From Saprospiraceae bacterium (GTDB lineage Bacteria > Bacteroidota > Bacteroidia > Chitinophagales > Saprospiraceae), in NCBI GenBank assembly GCA_016714085.1, contig JADJNW010000016.1, positions 1 through 64,000 of the forward strand: a stretch of DNA of 64,000 bases, read 5' to 3'. Positions 8,074 through 16,601 of the stretch are shown here, in pieces (position 1 is the stretch's first letter; each line of letters starts with the position of its first letter). The translations under genes were made by a program, and so were the position numbers. The notes beneath the pieces are model-generated. The model saw nothing but the letters and a program-made list of their open reading frames with translations, had not been told where the DNA came from and did no database searches.

Positions 8074-8110
8074 ACTGTGATCATGATTTTGGATGATCTG
8101 ATCTTTATGA
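8066..8110 (+). repeat. Dispersed repeat family A, copy 3
   Basis: TTGTTTGAACTGTGATCATG followed by GAT-rich sequence. It overlaps the end of trpC and supplies its last codons and stop, so the repeat and the gene end have become merged. Confidence 0.55.
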
Positions 8111-8140
8111 AACACATAAGATTTTAATAGCTATGTGCGT

Positions 8141-8164
8141 CTGGCATCTTATAATCTGGCATCT
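8141..8164 (+). promoter_or_regulatory. Word-repeat leader abutting the trpF start
   Basis: CTGGCATCT occurs at 8141-8149 and 8156-8164, the second copy directly touching the ATG. Related CATCTGAC words precede pyc, surE and mltA. No Shine-Dalgarno sequence is visible. Confidence 0.4.
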
Positions 8165-8818
8165 ATGAAAGTAAAAGTATGCGGTTTAAACGACTCCACT
8201 AATATCGAGGAATTGGCACAGTTACCAATTGACTTTATGGGGTTTATATTTTATAAAAAATCGCCACGTAATGCGCTAGACGGAAAATTCGAGAAATGGA
8301 TTAGTAAAAATGGGAATGTGCTGGGCAAGATCAAACGAGTGGGCGTATTTGTGAATGCGGAGATTGAGGAGATTCTCAACAAAGTGCATGATTTTGAGTT
8401 AGACTACGTGCAATTGCACGGCGAGGAAAGTCCGGGGTATTGTAAGGAAATCCAGTCGTTCTGGGCGGCGAGTACCTTGCGGAGTGCTCGGTTTATCAAG
8501 GCTTTTGCGGTGGATGCGGATTTTGATTTTGCGCAGACGCGGGCGTATGAGGGCATTTGTTCGTTGTTTTTATTTGATACGAAGACGGCGCAGCATGGCG
8601 GTAGTGGCGTGTCGTTTGATTGGCAATTGCTGGAAAAATATAAGGGTAATACGCCGTTTTTGTTGAGTGGGGGGATTGATGAGGAGGATGCGGAGGCGAT
8701 TCGGGCGCTGGATTTTCCGAAGTTGTATGGGGTGGATGTGAATAGTCGGTTTGAGTTGAAGCCGGGGGTTAAAGATATTGATAAAATTAAAAGGTTTTTA
8801 GAAGCACTGGAAATGTAA
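8165..8818 (+). CDS. trpF: Phosphoribosylanthranilate isomerase
   Basis: A 217-residue TIM-barrel enzyme for the Amadori rearrangement of PRA to CdRP. MKVKVCGLND carries the catalytic cysteine (Cys6), and VQLHGEE, LFDTK, FLLSGGI and GVDVNSR are the family signatures, with the catalytic aspartate in the LFDTK strand. The start is ATG 8165, where homology begins; upstream in-frame sequence is repeat-derived. Order and strand match the rest of the operon. Confidence 0.95.
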   Translation: MKVKVCGLNDSTNIEELAQLPIDFMGFIFYKKSPRNALDGKFEKWISKNGNVLGKIKRVGVFVNAEIEEILNKVHDFELDYVQLHGEESPGYCKEIQSFWAASTLRSARFIKAFAVDADFDFAQTRAYEGICSLFLFDTKTAQHGGSGVSFDWQLLEKYKGNTPFLLSGGIDEEDAEAIRALDFPKLYGVDVNSRFELKPGVKDIDKIKRFLEALEM

Positions 8819-9010
8819 AGGCTTTTAACCGCAAAATATTAAATGTAAAATGTAAAAGTACACGGCGCACACTTTTGCGGTTTTGAGTTTAGTGTTTTAC
8901 ATTTTGCGGTTTGATTGTGCTTTGCGGCAATTTTTGGAGGCGTTGGAAGGGCGATAAAGTGATATAATGCATTAACAATAATGTTACTAGCAAGTAAAAA
9001 CTAATTAAAT
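8819..9010. other. Gap with inverted repeat and possible trpF-end remnant
   Basis: AACCGCAAAAT (8827-8837) and its complement within TGTTTTACATTTTGCGGTT (8893-8911) form an inverted repeat. Further on, 8925-8957 reads RQFLEALEGR and stop, resembling the trpF C-terminus (KRFLEALEM), and may be a remnant of a second copy. Confidence 0.35.
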
Positions 9011-9709
9011 ATGAAAGAAAAACATAGAAATTACTTTCTATTTATAAGAATCAGTGAAGAAAAATACATAGATTCATTACAAAAGCAAGGTCAAATTTAC
9101 TGTAATCCAATTCAATATTTTAGAAGTATTGAGGATGAGCATTTGCAAGGTGATAAGAATGAAGGCAAGGCGTATATAAAACAGATTAAAAATCTTGAAA
9201 TATCTCTTGAAGGTAAGGTCATTGCAAAAGCAAATAAAGGTCAATTGTATTTTGAACATCCTGAAGATGATGGAAATATTTATTGTCTTTATGGAGTTGA
9301 ATCAAAACTTGTAGATTTAACTAAAAAATCACTTCAAAAAATTAAAATAGAAGAACAGGCGAAAGGATTTGGAAAATATGCACTACTTATACACGATCCT
9401 CAGGAATTTCTAAATAGAATTTCCCAAAAATTAAATTCTCTCGACATAAAATATAATTTTCATCCTGTCAACTATTATGATGTAAATAGTTATGAGGGAG
9501 GGCTGAATCCATTTTATAAATCAAATATGTATAGATATCAAAACGAAGTTCGATTGTGGATCGCTAATAAAAATAAAGAACCATTTGAGTTTTTTATAGG
9601 AGATATAAGCGATATTACTCATAAAATGCCAATTTCTGATTTAGATAAATTAGAAGTTGAAATGGTTAGTACAATTAATAATAATGATTACGAAGATCAT
9701 GTCGGTTAA
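9011..9709 (+). CDS. Hypothetical protein inserted between trpF and trpB
   Basis: A 232-residue cytoplasmic protein with no signal peptide or membrane helix. I do not recognise a named domain. The N-terminal pattern (SLQKQGQIYCNPIQYFRSIED then GDKNEGKAY) recalls uncharacterised proteins often met in phage and accessory regions, but I cannot assign a function. It is clearly more AT-rich than trpF and trpB and uses AAA/AAT-rich codons, which suggests separate origin. It ends directly at an ATG that is in frame with trpB, but this is not the likely trpB start. Confidence 0.6.
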   Translation: MKEKHRNYFLFIRISEEKYIDSLQKQGQIYCNPIQYFRSIEDEHLQGDKNEGKAYIKQIKNLEISLEGKVIAKANKGQLYFEHPEDDGNIYCLYGVESKLVDLTKKSLQKIKIEEQAKGFGKYALLIHDPQEFLNRISQKLNSLDIKYNFHPVNYYDVNSYEGGLNPFYKSNMYRYQNEVRLWIANKNKEPFEFFIGDISDITHKMPISDLDKLEVEMVSTINNNDYEDHVG

Positions 9710-9720
9710 ATGCCTTCAAA

Positions 9721-9757
9721 TTGTCTGAACCTTGATTTTTATGATTTTTGTGATTAT
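9721..9757 (+). repeat. Dispersed repeat family A, copy 4
   Basis: TTGTCTGAACCTTGATTTTT followed by ATGATTTTTGTGATTATAA, in the gap before trpB. Confidence 0.6.
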
Positions 9758-9768
9758 AATATTAAACC

Positions 9769-9836
9769 GCAAAATGTAAAACATAAAATGCAAAATGTAA
9801 AATTGGCTTCCGAGTCCTCTGCGAGAGACTCGGAGC
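9769..9836 (+). promoter_or_regulatory. trpB leader: 21-nt-spaced direct repeat and hairpin
   Basis: GCAAAATGTAAAA occurs at 9769-9781 and 9790-9802, exactly 21 nt apart. It is followed by a hairpin built from CCGAGT and ACTCGG with a CTCT/AGAG inner stem, ending just before the trpB ATG. No T-tract follows, so it is not a terminator. Confidence 0.4.
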
Positions 9837-9841
9837 AGACG

Positions 9842-11020
9842 ATGGTGGAAATAGGAGTAGATCAAAGAGGCTACTACGGTGAATTCGGCGGCGCGTTTAT
9901 CCCGGAGTTGTTGTATGCGAATGTGGAGGAGCTACGGGAGCAATATTTAAGTATTATATATGCACCTGATTTTCAGCGGGAATTTCAGCAATTGCTGAAG
10001 GATTATGTGGGGCGTCCGACGCCGTTGTACCTGGCGGAGCGCTTGTCGGAGCGGTATGGGGCGAGCATTTATCTGAAGCGAGAGGATTTGTGTCATACGG
10101 GGGCGCACAAGATTAACAATACGATTGGGCAGATTTTGCTAGCGAAGCGGCTGGGCAAAACGCGCATCATTGCGGAGACGGGCGCGGGGCAGCATGGCGT
10201 GGCGACGGCGACGGTGTGCGCGCTGATGGGCTTGGAGTGCATAGTCTATATGGGGTCGGTGGATATGGAGCGGCAGGCTCCGAACGTAGCGCGGATGAAA
10301 ATGTTGGGCGCGGAGGTGCGACCGGCGACGAGCGGCAGTCAGACCTTGAAAGACGCGACGAATGAAGCGATTCGAGATTGGATTAATAATCCGGAACATA
10401 CGCATTACATAATTGGCTCCGTTGTTGGTCCGCATCCATACCCGGATATGGTGGCGCGGTTTCAGTCGGTCATCAGCGAGGAAACGATGTGGCAGTTGGA
10501 GGAGCAGGTGGGGCGGAATTATCCTGATCTGGTGATTGCGTGTGTGGGCGGCGGCAGCAATGCGGCGGGCGCGTATTTTCATTATCTGAATGATCGGCGG
10601 GTGCGGCTCATTGCGGTGGAAGCGGCGGGTAAAGGCGTGGATAGCGGGCATTCGGCAGCGACGAGTGTACTGGGTACAAAGGGCATCATTCATGGGAGCC
10701 GGACGCTGCTGATGCAAACGGAAGATGGGCAAATTGTGGAGCCATACTCGATTTCGGCGGGCTTGGATTATCCGGGGATTGGTCCGTTACATGCGCATTT
10801 AATTTCGACGGGTAGAGCGGAAGCGGTGAGCGTCACAGATGAGGAGGCACTGGAATCGGCGTTTGATTTGGCGCGGACGGAGGGGATTATTCCGGCGTTG
10901 GAGACGGCGCATGCGTTTTATGCGTTGAATAAAATTACATTTAATAAAGGGGATGTAATAGTAGTGAATTTGTCGGGGCGGGGGGATAAGGATTTGGCGG
11001 CGTATATGAAGATGCTGTAG
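9842..11020 (+). CDS. trpB: Tryptophan synthase beta chain
   Basis: A 392-residue PLP enzyme that condenses indole with serine, working as an alpha2-beta2 complex with TrpA. The PLP lysine is in HTGAHKINN, and GGGSNA is the phosphate-binding loop; GRPTPLYLAERLS and the C-terminal NLSGRGDKD are typical. I start at ATG 9842 (MVEIGVDQRGYYGEFGG), where homology begins. The in-frame ATG at 9710 would add 44 residues encoded by dispersed repeats and a hairpin and is rejected. Confidence 0.96.
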   Translation: MVEIGVDQRGYYGEFGGAFIPELLYANVEELREQYLSIIYAPDFQREFQQLLKDYVGRPTPLYLAERLSERYGASIYLKREDLCHTGAHKINNTIGQILLAKRLGKTRIIAETGAGQHGVATATVCALMGLECIVYMGSVDMERQAPNVARMKMLGAEVRPATSGSQTLKDATNEAIRDWINNPEHTHYIIGSVVGPHPYPDMVARFQSVISEETMWQLEEQVGRNYPDLVIACVGGGSNAAGAYFHYLNDRRVRLIAVEAAGKGVDSGHSAATSVLGTKGIIHGSRTLLMQTEDGQIVEPYSISAGLDYPGIGPLHAHLISTGRAEAVSVTDEEALESAFDLARTEGIIPALETAHAFYALNKITFNKGDVIVVNLSGRGDKDLAAYMKML

Positions 11021-11100
11021 GGGATGTAGATTCTATGGATGCTATTGACACTTTTGATACTGTGGATATTGGCAATGCATGTTTTATTGATGCAAATGCT

Positions 11101-11160
11101 TGTTTTTCGGTACTTTGTGTTTGATGCCCCCAAAGTAGCGGTCGGGCTTTCCCCGCGAGT
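11101..11160. repeat. GC-rich dispersed repeat, copy 2
   Basis: Contains GCGGTCGGGCTTTCC (11138-11152), matching the reverse complement of the element near 5297-5312, plus a local ACTTTG/CAAAGT inverted repeat. It lies in the trpB-trpA gap. Confidence 0.45.
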
Positions 11161-11220
11161 ATTTTAAGAAGTTATTTACTTCAAAAGAAATATTACTTTA
11201 ATGCCCTCACGGCTTCGACT

Positions 11221-11260
11221 TTTGAACCATTAAACCTTAAACCTTTGAACCCTTATAATT
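11221..11260 (+). promoter_or_regulatory. Word-repeat leader of trpA
   Basis: TTTGAACC occurs at 11221-11228 and 11244-11251, with TTAAACC words between them, ending just before the trpA ATG. It is G-poor and probably unstructured, like the leaders of trpC, trpF and pyc, but with a different word. Confidence 0.35.
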
Positions 11261-12063
11261 ATGAACAGAATTCAACAATTATTTCAAAATAAAAAAGAAA
11301 ATATTCTCAATATTTATTTTACAGCGGGTTTTCCGAAATTACATGATACGGAAAATATCATATTGGCGCTGGAGAAGGGTGGGGTGGATTTGATTGAAAT
11401 TGGGATGCCGTATTCCGATCCACTGGCGGATGGACCGACGATTCAGCAGAGTGGGGATGTGGCGCTGGCGAATGGGATGACCTTGGAATTGCTGTTTCAA
11501 CAAATTGTAGCCGTACGGAGAAAACGGAAATTCCCTTGATTTTGATGGGATATTTTAACCAAGTGATGCAGTATGGCGAGGAGCGTTTTTTTAGAAAATG
11601 TGCGGAAGTGGGGATTGACGGGCTGATTTTGCCGGATATGCCATTACACGTTTATGAGGAGCAATATCAAGCTTTATTTAGTGAATTGAATTTGAGTATC
11701 AGTTTTTTAATAACGCCGCAAACGCCGGAAGCAAGGATTCGGAAGATTGATGCATTGAGCCGGGGCTTTATTTATATGGTGTCGAGTGCTTCGATCACAG
11801 GTGCAAAGGATGGGATTTCTGAAGCGCAATTAGCGTATTTTAATCGGATTAATAATATGGGATTACAAAATCCAAGATTAATTGGGTTTGGTATTTCTAA
11901 TCATGATACGTTTATTACGGCATGTAAATATGCGAGTGGGGCGATTATTGGTAGTGCGTTTATAAAGGCGTTGAAAGATTCAAAGGATGTGGAAGAAACA
12001 GCTTTGGAATTCGTGTATAATATCAGAGGAGTAAATCAAGTGCAAACTATTTTAAAAATGTAA
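11261..12063 (+). CDS. trpA: Tryptophan synthase alpha chain (one frameshift)
   Basis: A TIM-barrel enzyme that cleaves indole-3-glycerol phosphate to indole. GGVDLIEIGMPYSDPLADGP contains the catalytic glutamate and substrate loop; LPDMPLHVYEE contains the second catalytic acid. The frame breaks at the A-run 11521-11524: one added A gives RRKTEIPLILMGYF and a normal 267-residue protein. The stop overlaps the apbE start (TAATG). Both halves are fully conserved, so a sequencing or assembly indel is the simplest reading. Confidence 0.9.
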
Positions 12064-13094
12064 TGAAATACTTTTTTTATTTATTTTATGTTTCACTTTT
12101 TTTTAAAGTAAACGCCCAATCTACACAAAAATATACCTTCCAAGGCCCTAAAATGGGTACTTTGATTCAAGTGAGGATTGCCGACCAGGATTCGATCATT
12201 GCTCTTAACGCTGCGCAAGAGGTTTTTAAATTATATGATACATTGAATCAAATTTTAAGCGATTATTTACCAAATAGTGAATTAAACGAATTGTGCCGGA
12301 AAGCCGGAACAGCAGAATGGACAATGGTTTCGGAACATTTACTAAATGTTTTAATATTATCACAAGAGGCTTATGATATATCAAATGGTGCATTTGATCC
12401 AAGCGTTGGCAGATTGGTACAATTATGGCGGGGTGTAAGAAAAAGTAAAATTTTTCCTGATGAACAAATGCTCCTGGAAGCCTTGCAGACAAAGGGGTTT
12501 AAATTAAAACATGATATAGAGATAAATAAAAATCAAGTTCGACTAAATAAAAAAGGCGTTCAATTAGATTTTGGCGGTATTGCAAAAGGTTATGCGGCGC
12601 AATGTGGTTTGGATTTATTGAAAAAGAGAGGAATTACGGCGGTTTTGATTGATTCAGGAGGTGATTTGGTCTTAGGCGATGCACCACAAAATAGCAAAGG
12701 CTGGAAAATCGGGATAAATAGACCTGATGATGCGAATGAAACATTACCTTATTTTCTGGAGATTGCGAATTGCTCGGTAGCGACTTCCGGAAATTTGTAT
12801 CAATCTGTTGAAATTGAAGGAAAAACGTATTCTCATATTTTAAATCCGAAAACAGGAATTGGCATGACGCATCAGCGAAATGTCACAGTGATTGCCTCCG
12901 ATGGCGCTACCGCCGATTGGTTGGCTACGGCTTGCAGTGTGTTATCTATTGCAAAAGCAAAAAAGCTGATTCGGCGCATCAATAAAAATATGGAAAACCC
13001 TGAAAATCAAGCCAAATTATTGATTACTTATTGGAAAAAGGGCAAAATTAAAGAACAAAAACACGGCAAGTTTGACTGGATTTCTCTAAATTGA
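12063..13094 (+). CDS. apbE: FAD:protein FMN transferase
   Basis: A 343-residue ApbE-family enzyme that attaches FMN to threonine residues of exported flavoproteins, acting outside the inner membrane. Residues 1-18 are a signal peptide ending in NAQ. PKMGTLIQV, DFGGIAKGYAAQ, DSGGDLVLG, YSHILNPKTG and the C-terminal DGATADWLATA (Mg binding) are all present. The start overlaps the trpA stop by one base, so it is probably expressed with the trp operon, though it has no known role in tryptophan synthesis. Its target protein is not in the window. Confidence 0.92.
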   Translation: MKYFFYLFYVSLFFKVNAQSTQKYTFQGPKMGTLIQVRIADQDSIIALNAAQEVFKLYDTLNQILSDYLPNSELNELCRKAGTAEWTMVSEHLLNVLILSQEAYDISNGAFDPSVGRLVQLWRGVRKSKIFPDEQMLLEALQTKGFKLKHDIEINKNQVRLNKKGVQLDFGGIAKGYAAQCGLDLLKKRGITAVLIDSGGDLVLGDAPQNSKGWKIGINRPDDANETLPYFLEIANCSVATSGNLYQSVEIEGKTYSHILNPKTGIGMTHQRNVTVIASDGATADWLATACSVLSIAKAKKLIRRINKNMENPENQAKLLITYWKKGKIKEQKHGKFDWISLN

Positions 13095-13112
13095 GCGCAA
13101 AAAAAGCGCAAT

Positions 13113-14060
13113 ATGTTTTGTAGGCTGCCGCTATTTTGTATCACTATTTTATCTTTTTCTATCGCTGCTAATGCTCAAACTACCTTTGAACAAAAGATTC
13201 CGGGTACGACGGTGACCATTTCTATGACCGAAATTCCGGCAGGAAATTTTTTAATGGGTAGCCCCGCTAATGAAAAGAATCGCAAGGATAATGAGGGGCC
13301 GCAAATGCAAATTTCGCTGGACGCCTTTGCCATCAGTACTTATGAGGTTTCATATGAGCAATATATTTTATTTCAGGATAAAAATTCCGAGCCAGAACCC
13401 ACGATTGACGCCATTTCTCGTCCCAGCCCGCCATATATAGATTTCACGCAGGGTATGGGCAAGCAAGGTGGCTTTCCTGCCAATAGTATGTCGCCTTATG
13501 CGGCATTAACTTTTTGTAAATGGTTATACGAAAAAACGGGTGTTTTTTATCGCCTGCCTACGGAAGCCGAGTGGGAATACGCTTGTCGTGCAGGTAGTAC
13601 AGAAATGTATCCTTTTGGCAAAAATGCTAAACAATTAAAAGAATACGCCTGGTTTTATGATAATAGTGATGATAAATATCATGAAATCGGACAATTAAAG
13701 CCCAATGCCTGGGGCTTATATGATATGCTTGGAAATGTTGCTGAATGGACGATGGATGAATATGATGATAATTATTTTACTAAAATTAGTAATAATTTAA
13801 ATAATCCATTCATCGAACCTAATAATATTCGCGCTTTACATACGGTAAAAGGAGGTTCTTATCAGGATGAACCTGAAACGCTAAGACCCGCGGCCCGCTT
13901 GAAGCAGAACCCGGTTTGGAATCGCCGTAACCCGCAAATACCTAAGTCGAAATGGTGGAATACCGACGCGCCATTTGTAGGGTTCAGAATTGTAAAGCCT
14001 TTGAAACAACCAAATAAAGAAGAAGCGAATGCTTTTTATGATAAGCATCTAAAAGAATGA
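13113..14060 (+). CDS. Secreted formylglycine-generating-enzyme-like (SUMF1 fold) protein
   Basis: A 315-residue protein with a signal peptide (cleavage near ANA-QTT) and an FGE/sulfatase-modifying-factor domain: IPAGNFLMGSP, STYEVSYEQY, CKWLYEKTG, YRLPTEAEWEYACRAGS, GLYDMLGNVAEW and GFRIVK. Export suggests it is not a true cytoplasmic sulfatase activator. Many Bacteroidota use this fold in gliding- or secretion-related lipoproteins (GldJ/GldK type) or as binding proteins. The copper-binding catalytic cysteines of true FGE are not evident at the C-terminus. It starts 18 nt after apbE. Confidence 0.8.
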   Translation: MFCRLPLFCITILSFSIAANAQTTFEQKIPGTTVTISMTEIPAGNFLMGSPANEKNRKDNEGPQMQISLDAFAISTYEVSYEQYILFQDKNSEPEPTIDAISRPSPPYIDFTQGMGKQGGFPANSMSPYAALTFCKWLYEKTGVFYRLPTEAEWEYACRAGSTEMYPFGKNAKQLKEYAWFYDNSDDKYHEIGQLKPNAWGLYDMLGNVAEWTMDEYDDNYFTKISNNLNNPFIEPNNIRALHTVKGGSYQDEPETLRPAARLKQNPVWNRRNPQIPKSKWWNTDAPFVGFRIVKPLKQPNKEEANAFYDKHLKE

Positions 14061-14102
14061 TTGTAATATAATAATTTATAAAACATCCTAAAATAATATA
14101 TC

Positions 14103-15476
14103 ATGAAATCTAACAAACCAGATAGAAGGGATTTTCTGAAAAAAGGCAGCCTTATCGTAGGAGGAGCGATGGTGATGCCCGCTTTGAGCAAGGCGCATCA
14201 ATATTTTCCGGCAGGAACGGATGTGATCAAAGTAGCTGTTGTAGGCTGTGGTGGTCGCGGTACGGGTGCGGCAGTACAAGCTTTGAGTGTAAAGGAAAAC
14301 ACGCAATTGGTGGCGATGGCAGATGCTTTTAAAGATCGTCTTGATAAATGTTATAATGATATTACAAATGCTGATTATCAGGATTGGTCGGGTAGTAGAG
14401 GCGCTACGCCCAAGGATCGTGTGAAAGTGCCTGAAGAAAACAAATTTGTAGGGTTTGAAGGGTATAAAAAAGCGATTGCATTAGCGGATGTTGTAATATT
14501 AACAACGCCTCCGGGCTTTCGTCCGCAACATTTTGAAGAATGTATTAAACAAGGTAAACATGTGTTTATGGAAAAGCCCGTGGCTGTTGACCCTGCGGGC
14601 GTAAAACGTGTATTAGATGCGGCAGAAATAGCAAAACAAAAGAAACTAAATGTGGTCGTTGGTTTGCAAAGACGATATCAAGAATCTTACCTGGGATTAA
14701 TGAAAGCATTAAAATCAGGTAAAATTGGTGATATTATTAGTAGCCAAGTATATTGGAATAATGATGGAGTGTGGTTGCATAAACGCAAACCCAGCGAAAC
14801 AGAGATGGAATATCAAATGCGTAACTGGTACTATTTCAATTGGTTATGTGGGGATCATATCACGGAACAGCATATTCATAATATTGATGTAATGAATTGG
14901 GCGATGGATGCTTTTCCTGTAAAGGCACAGGGCATGGGCGGCCGGGAAGTGCGCATCGGCAATGAATACGGTGAAATTTATGATCATCATTTTGTAGAAT
15001 TTGAATATGCGAATGGCGCTATTATGAATAGCCAGTGCCGTCACCAGCCCGGTACCTGGAGTCGCGTAGATGAAGTGATTCATGGTACGAAAGGTAAAAT
15101 TCATTTCGGCGCAGGCAAATTATATAAAGGTAATAAAGTGGCATTGGAAGTAAATGTAAAGAACGAACCCAATCCATATCAGACTGAACATGATGTATTA
15201 TTTACAGCTATTGCAAATAGTGAATATAAATTCGCTGATGCAGAGCATGGCGCCAAGAGTACATTGACGTCTATCATGGGTAGAACCGCTACTTACACGG
15301 GTCAGGTAGTAACTTGGGATGATTTGATGAAAAACCCGTACAGCTTGATTTCTGAGGGTCGTAAGATGGAGTTTGAAAATCCAAACTGGAAAACCTTGCC
15401 GCCAACGCTGCCCGATGGCGATGGTAATTATGAAATAGCGGTGCCGGGCAAAACGAAATTATTCGCAATGAAATAA
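14103..15476 (+). CDS. Tat-exported Gfo/Idh/MocA family oxidoreductase
   Basis: A 457-residue NAD(P)-dependent oxidoreductase. DRRDFLKKGSLIVGGAMVMP is a twin-arginine signal. The Rossmann fold follows with VAVVGCGGRGTGAA, and HVFMEKPVAVDP carries the EKP motif with the conserved lysine. The second half is the GFO_IDH_MocA C-terminal alpha/beta domain. Substrate unknown, probably a sugar or cyclitol. It is followed by a terminator and then by a TIM-barrel isomerase gene with a similar export signal; the two may act on the same carbohydrate. Confidence 0.88.
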   Translation: MKSNKPDRRDFLKKGSLIVGGAMVMPALSKAHQYFPAGTDVIKVAVVGCGGRGTGAAVQALSVKENTQLVAMADAFKDRLDKCYNDITNADYQDWSGSRGATPKDRVKVPEENKFVGFEGYKKAIALADVVILTTPPGFRPQHFEECIKQGKHVFMEKPVAVDPAGVKRVLDAAEIAKQKKLNVVVGLQRRYQESYLGLMKALKSGKIGDIISSQVYWNNDGVWLHKRKPSETEMEYQMRNWYYFNWLCGDHITEQHIHNIDVMNWAMDAFPVKAQGMGGREVRIGNEYGEIYDHHFVEFEYANGAIMNSQCRHQPGTWSRVDEVIHGTKGKIHFGAGKLYKGNKVALEVNVKNEPNPYQTEHDVLFTAIANSEYKFADAEHGAKSTLTSIMGRTATYTGQVVTWDDLMKNPYSLISEGRKMEFENPNWKTLPPTLPDGDGNYEIAVPGKTKLFAMK

Positions 15477-15481
15477 TAGCT

Positions 15482-15518
15482 AAATGTGCCGCACTTTAAA
15501 AGTGTGGCACATTTATTA
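15482..15518 (+). terminator. Strong symmetrical hairpin after the oxidoreductase
   Basis: AAATGTGCCGCACTT (15482-15496) pairs with AAGTGTGGCACATTT (15500-15514), fifteen pairs with one wobble and a 3-nt loop, six nt after the stop codon. The A-run/T-run flanks allow termination in either direction. Confidence 0.75.
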
Positions 15519-15536
15519 TAAAATCTTTACATCAAA

Positions 15537-16442
15537 ATGAATAGGAGACATTTTCTCAAAAACAGCGCCCTCGCAGGTGGTGGGCTTTCTGTAGCTAATA
15601 TATCGAGTATTCCTAATATTATACCTGCTCAGCCTTTCAATCTTAATTACGCGCCACATTTCGGAATGTTTGAAAACAGCGCCGGTAAAGATTTATTCGA
15701 TCAGCTAAAATTTATGTCGGATAATGGTTTTAAATCACTGGAAGACAATGGAATGCTCAAACGACCTGTTGACATTCAAACCAAAATTGGTGAAACCCTT
15801 GTCAAATTAGGCATGACGATGGGGGTATTTGTAGTGGATGGCGGCGACAATTGGAAAACTTCGCTTACTACCGGAAAACAGGAATTTCTTGATAATTTTA
15901 TTAAAACATGTAAAGATTCGGTGGAATGCGCTAAACGAGTGAATGCGAAATGGATGACCGTAGTGCCTGGTTTTTTTGAGCGGAGATTGCCGATGGGTGT
16001 TCAAACTGCCAATGTAATGGAGGCTTTGCGTCGAGGTGCCGAAATCTTTGAGCCGCATGGATTGGTGATGGTGCTGGAACCCTTGAGTGATACGCCCGAT
16101 TTGTTCTTGCGTCATTCCGATCAAACTTATATGATATGTAAAGCAGTGAATAGTCCTTCTTGCAAAATATTATATGATATTTATCACATGCAGCGCAATG
16201 AAGGACATTTGATTCCGAATATGGAAATGACCTGGGATGAAATTGCTTATATTCAAATCGGCGACAACCACGGCAGAAAAGAGCCTACCACAGGTGAAAT
16301 TAATTATAAAAAAGTTTTTGAATGGATATATAATAAAGGATATAAAGGTATCATGGGGATGGAGCACGGTAATTATACCCCTGGTAAAGATGGTGAAATG
16401 AATGTAATAAAAGCTTATAGAGAGGTGGATGCTTTTAAATAA
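15537..16442 (+). CDS. Sugar phosphate isomerase/epimerase-like TIM-barrel protein (hydroxypyruvate isomerase-like)
   Basis: A 301-residue protein with a twin-arginine-type signal (MNRRHFLKNSALAGGG) followed by an AP-endonuclease-2/xylose-isomerase-like TIM barrel. MVLEPLSDTPD, ILYDIYHMQRNEG and QIGDNHGRKEPTTGE carry the Glu/Asp/His metal ligands of the hydroxypyruvate isomerase group, and GYKGIMGMEHG ends the barrel. Substrate unknown. Its export and its neighbour (a Tat oxidoreductase) suggest periplasmic carbohydrate conversion. Confidence 0.82.
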   Translation: MNRRHFLKNSALAGGGLSVANISSIPNIIPAQPFNLNYAPHFGMFENSAGKDLFDQLKFMSDNGFKSLEDNGMLKRPVDIQTKIGETLVKLGMTMGVFVVDGGDNWKTSLTTGKQEFLDNFIKTCKDSVECAKRVNAKWMTVVPGFFERRLPMGVQTANVMEALRRGAEIFEPHGLVMVLEPLSDTPDLFLRHSDQTYMICKAVNSPSCKILYDIYHMQRNEGHLIPNMEMTWDEIAYIQIGDNHGRKEPTTGEINYKKVFEWIYNKGYKGIMGMEHGNYTPGKDGEMNVIKAYREVDAFK

Positions 16443-16583
16443 GCAGTCGAACAATTTTAAAATAACCATAAACAATTTAAAATATTGATAATCAATTTCT
16501 TGAGACTGAAGTTATAATAATTATTAGGTTGCCAACTTAATAAAACTTTCGACTATTTATTAATAATAACTGTTCGACTACTT
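16441..16583. repeat. 13-bp terminal inverted repeats spanning a convergent gap
   Basis: AAGCAGTCGAACA (16441-16453) and TGTTCGACTACTT (16571-16583) are inverted copies with one mismatch, bounding 143 nt that almost fill the gap between two convergent genes. This could be a bidirectional termination structure or a small MITE-like element. No target-site duplication is obvious. Confidence 0.4.
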
Positions 16584-16601
16584 ATTCTAAATCAAGAAAA
16601 G

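Noticed and set aside
9710..9841. Upstream ATG 9710 as the trpB start
   Set aside because: It would add 44 residues encoded by family A repeat, word repeats and a hairpin; homology to TrpB starts at 9842.
13095..13109. Terminator between apbE and the FGE-like gene
   Set aside because: GCGC-A7-GCGC is only a 4-bp stem with no T-tract; the genes are probably co-transcribed.
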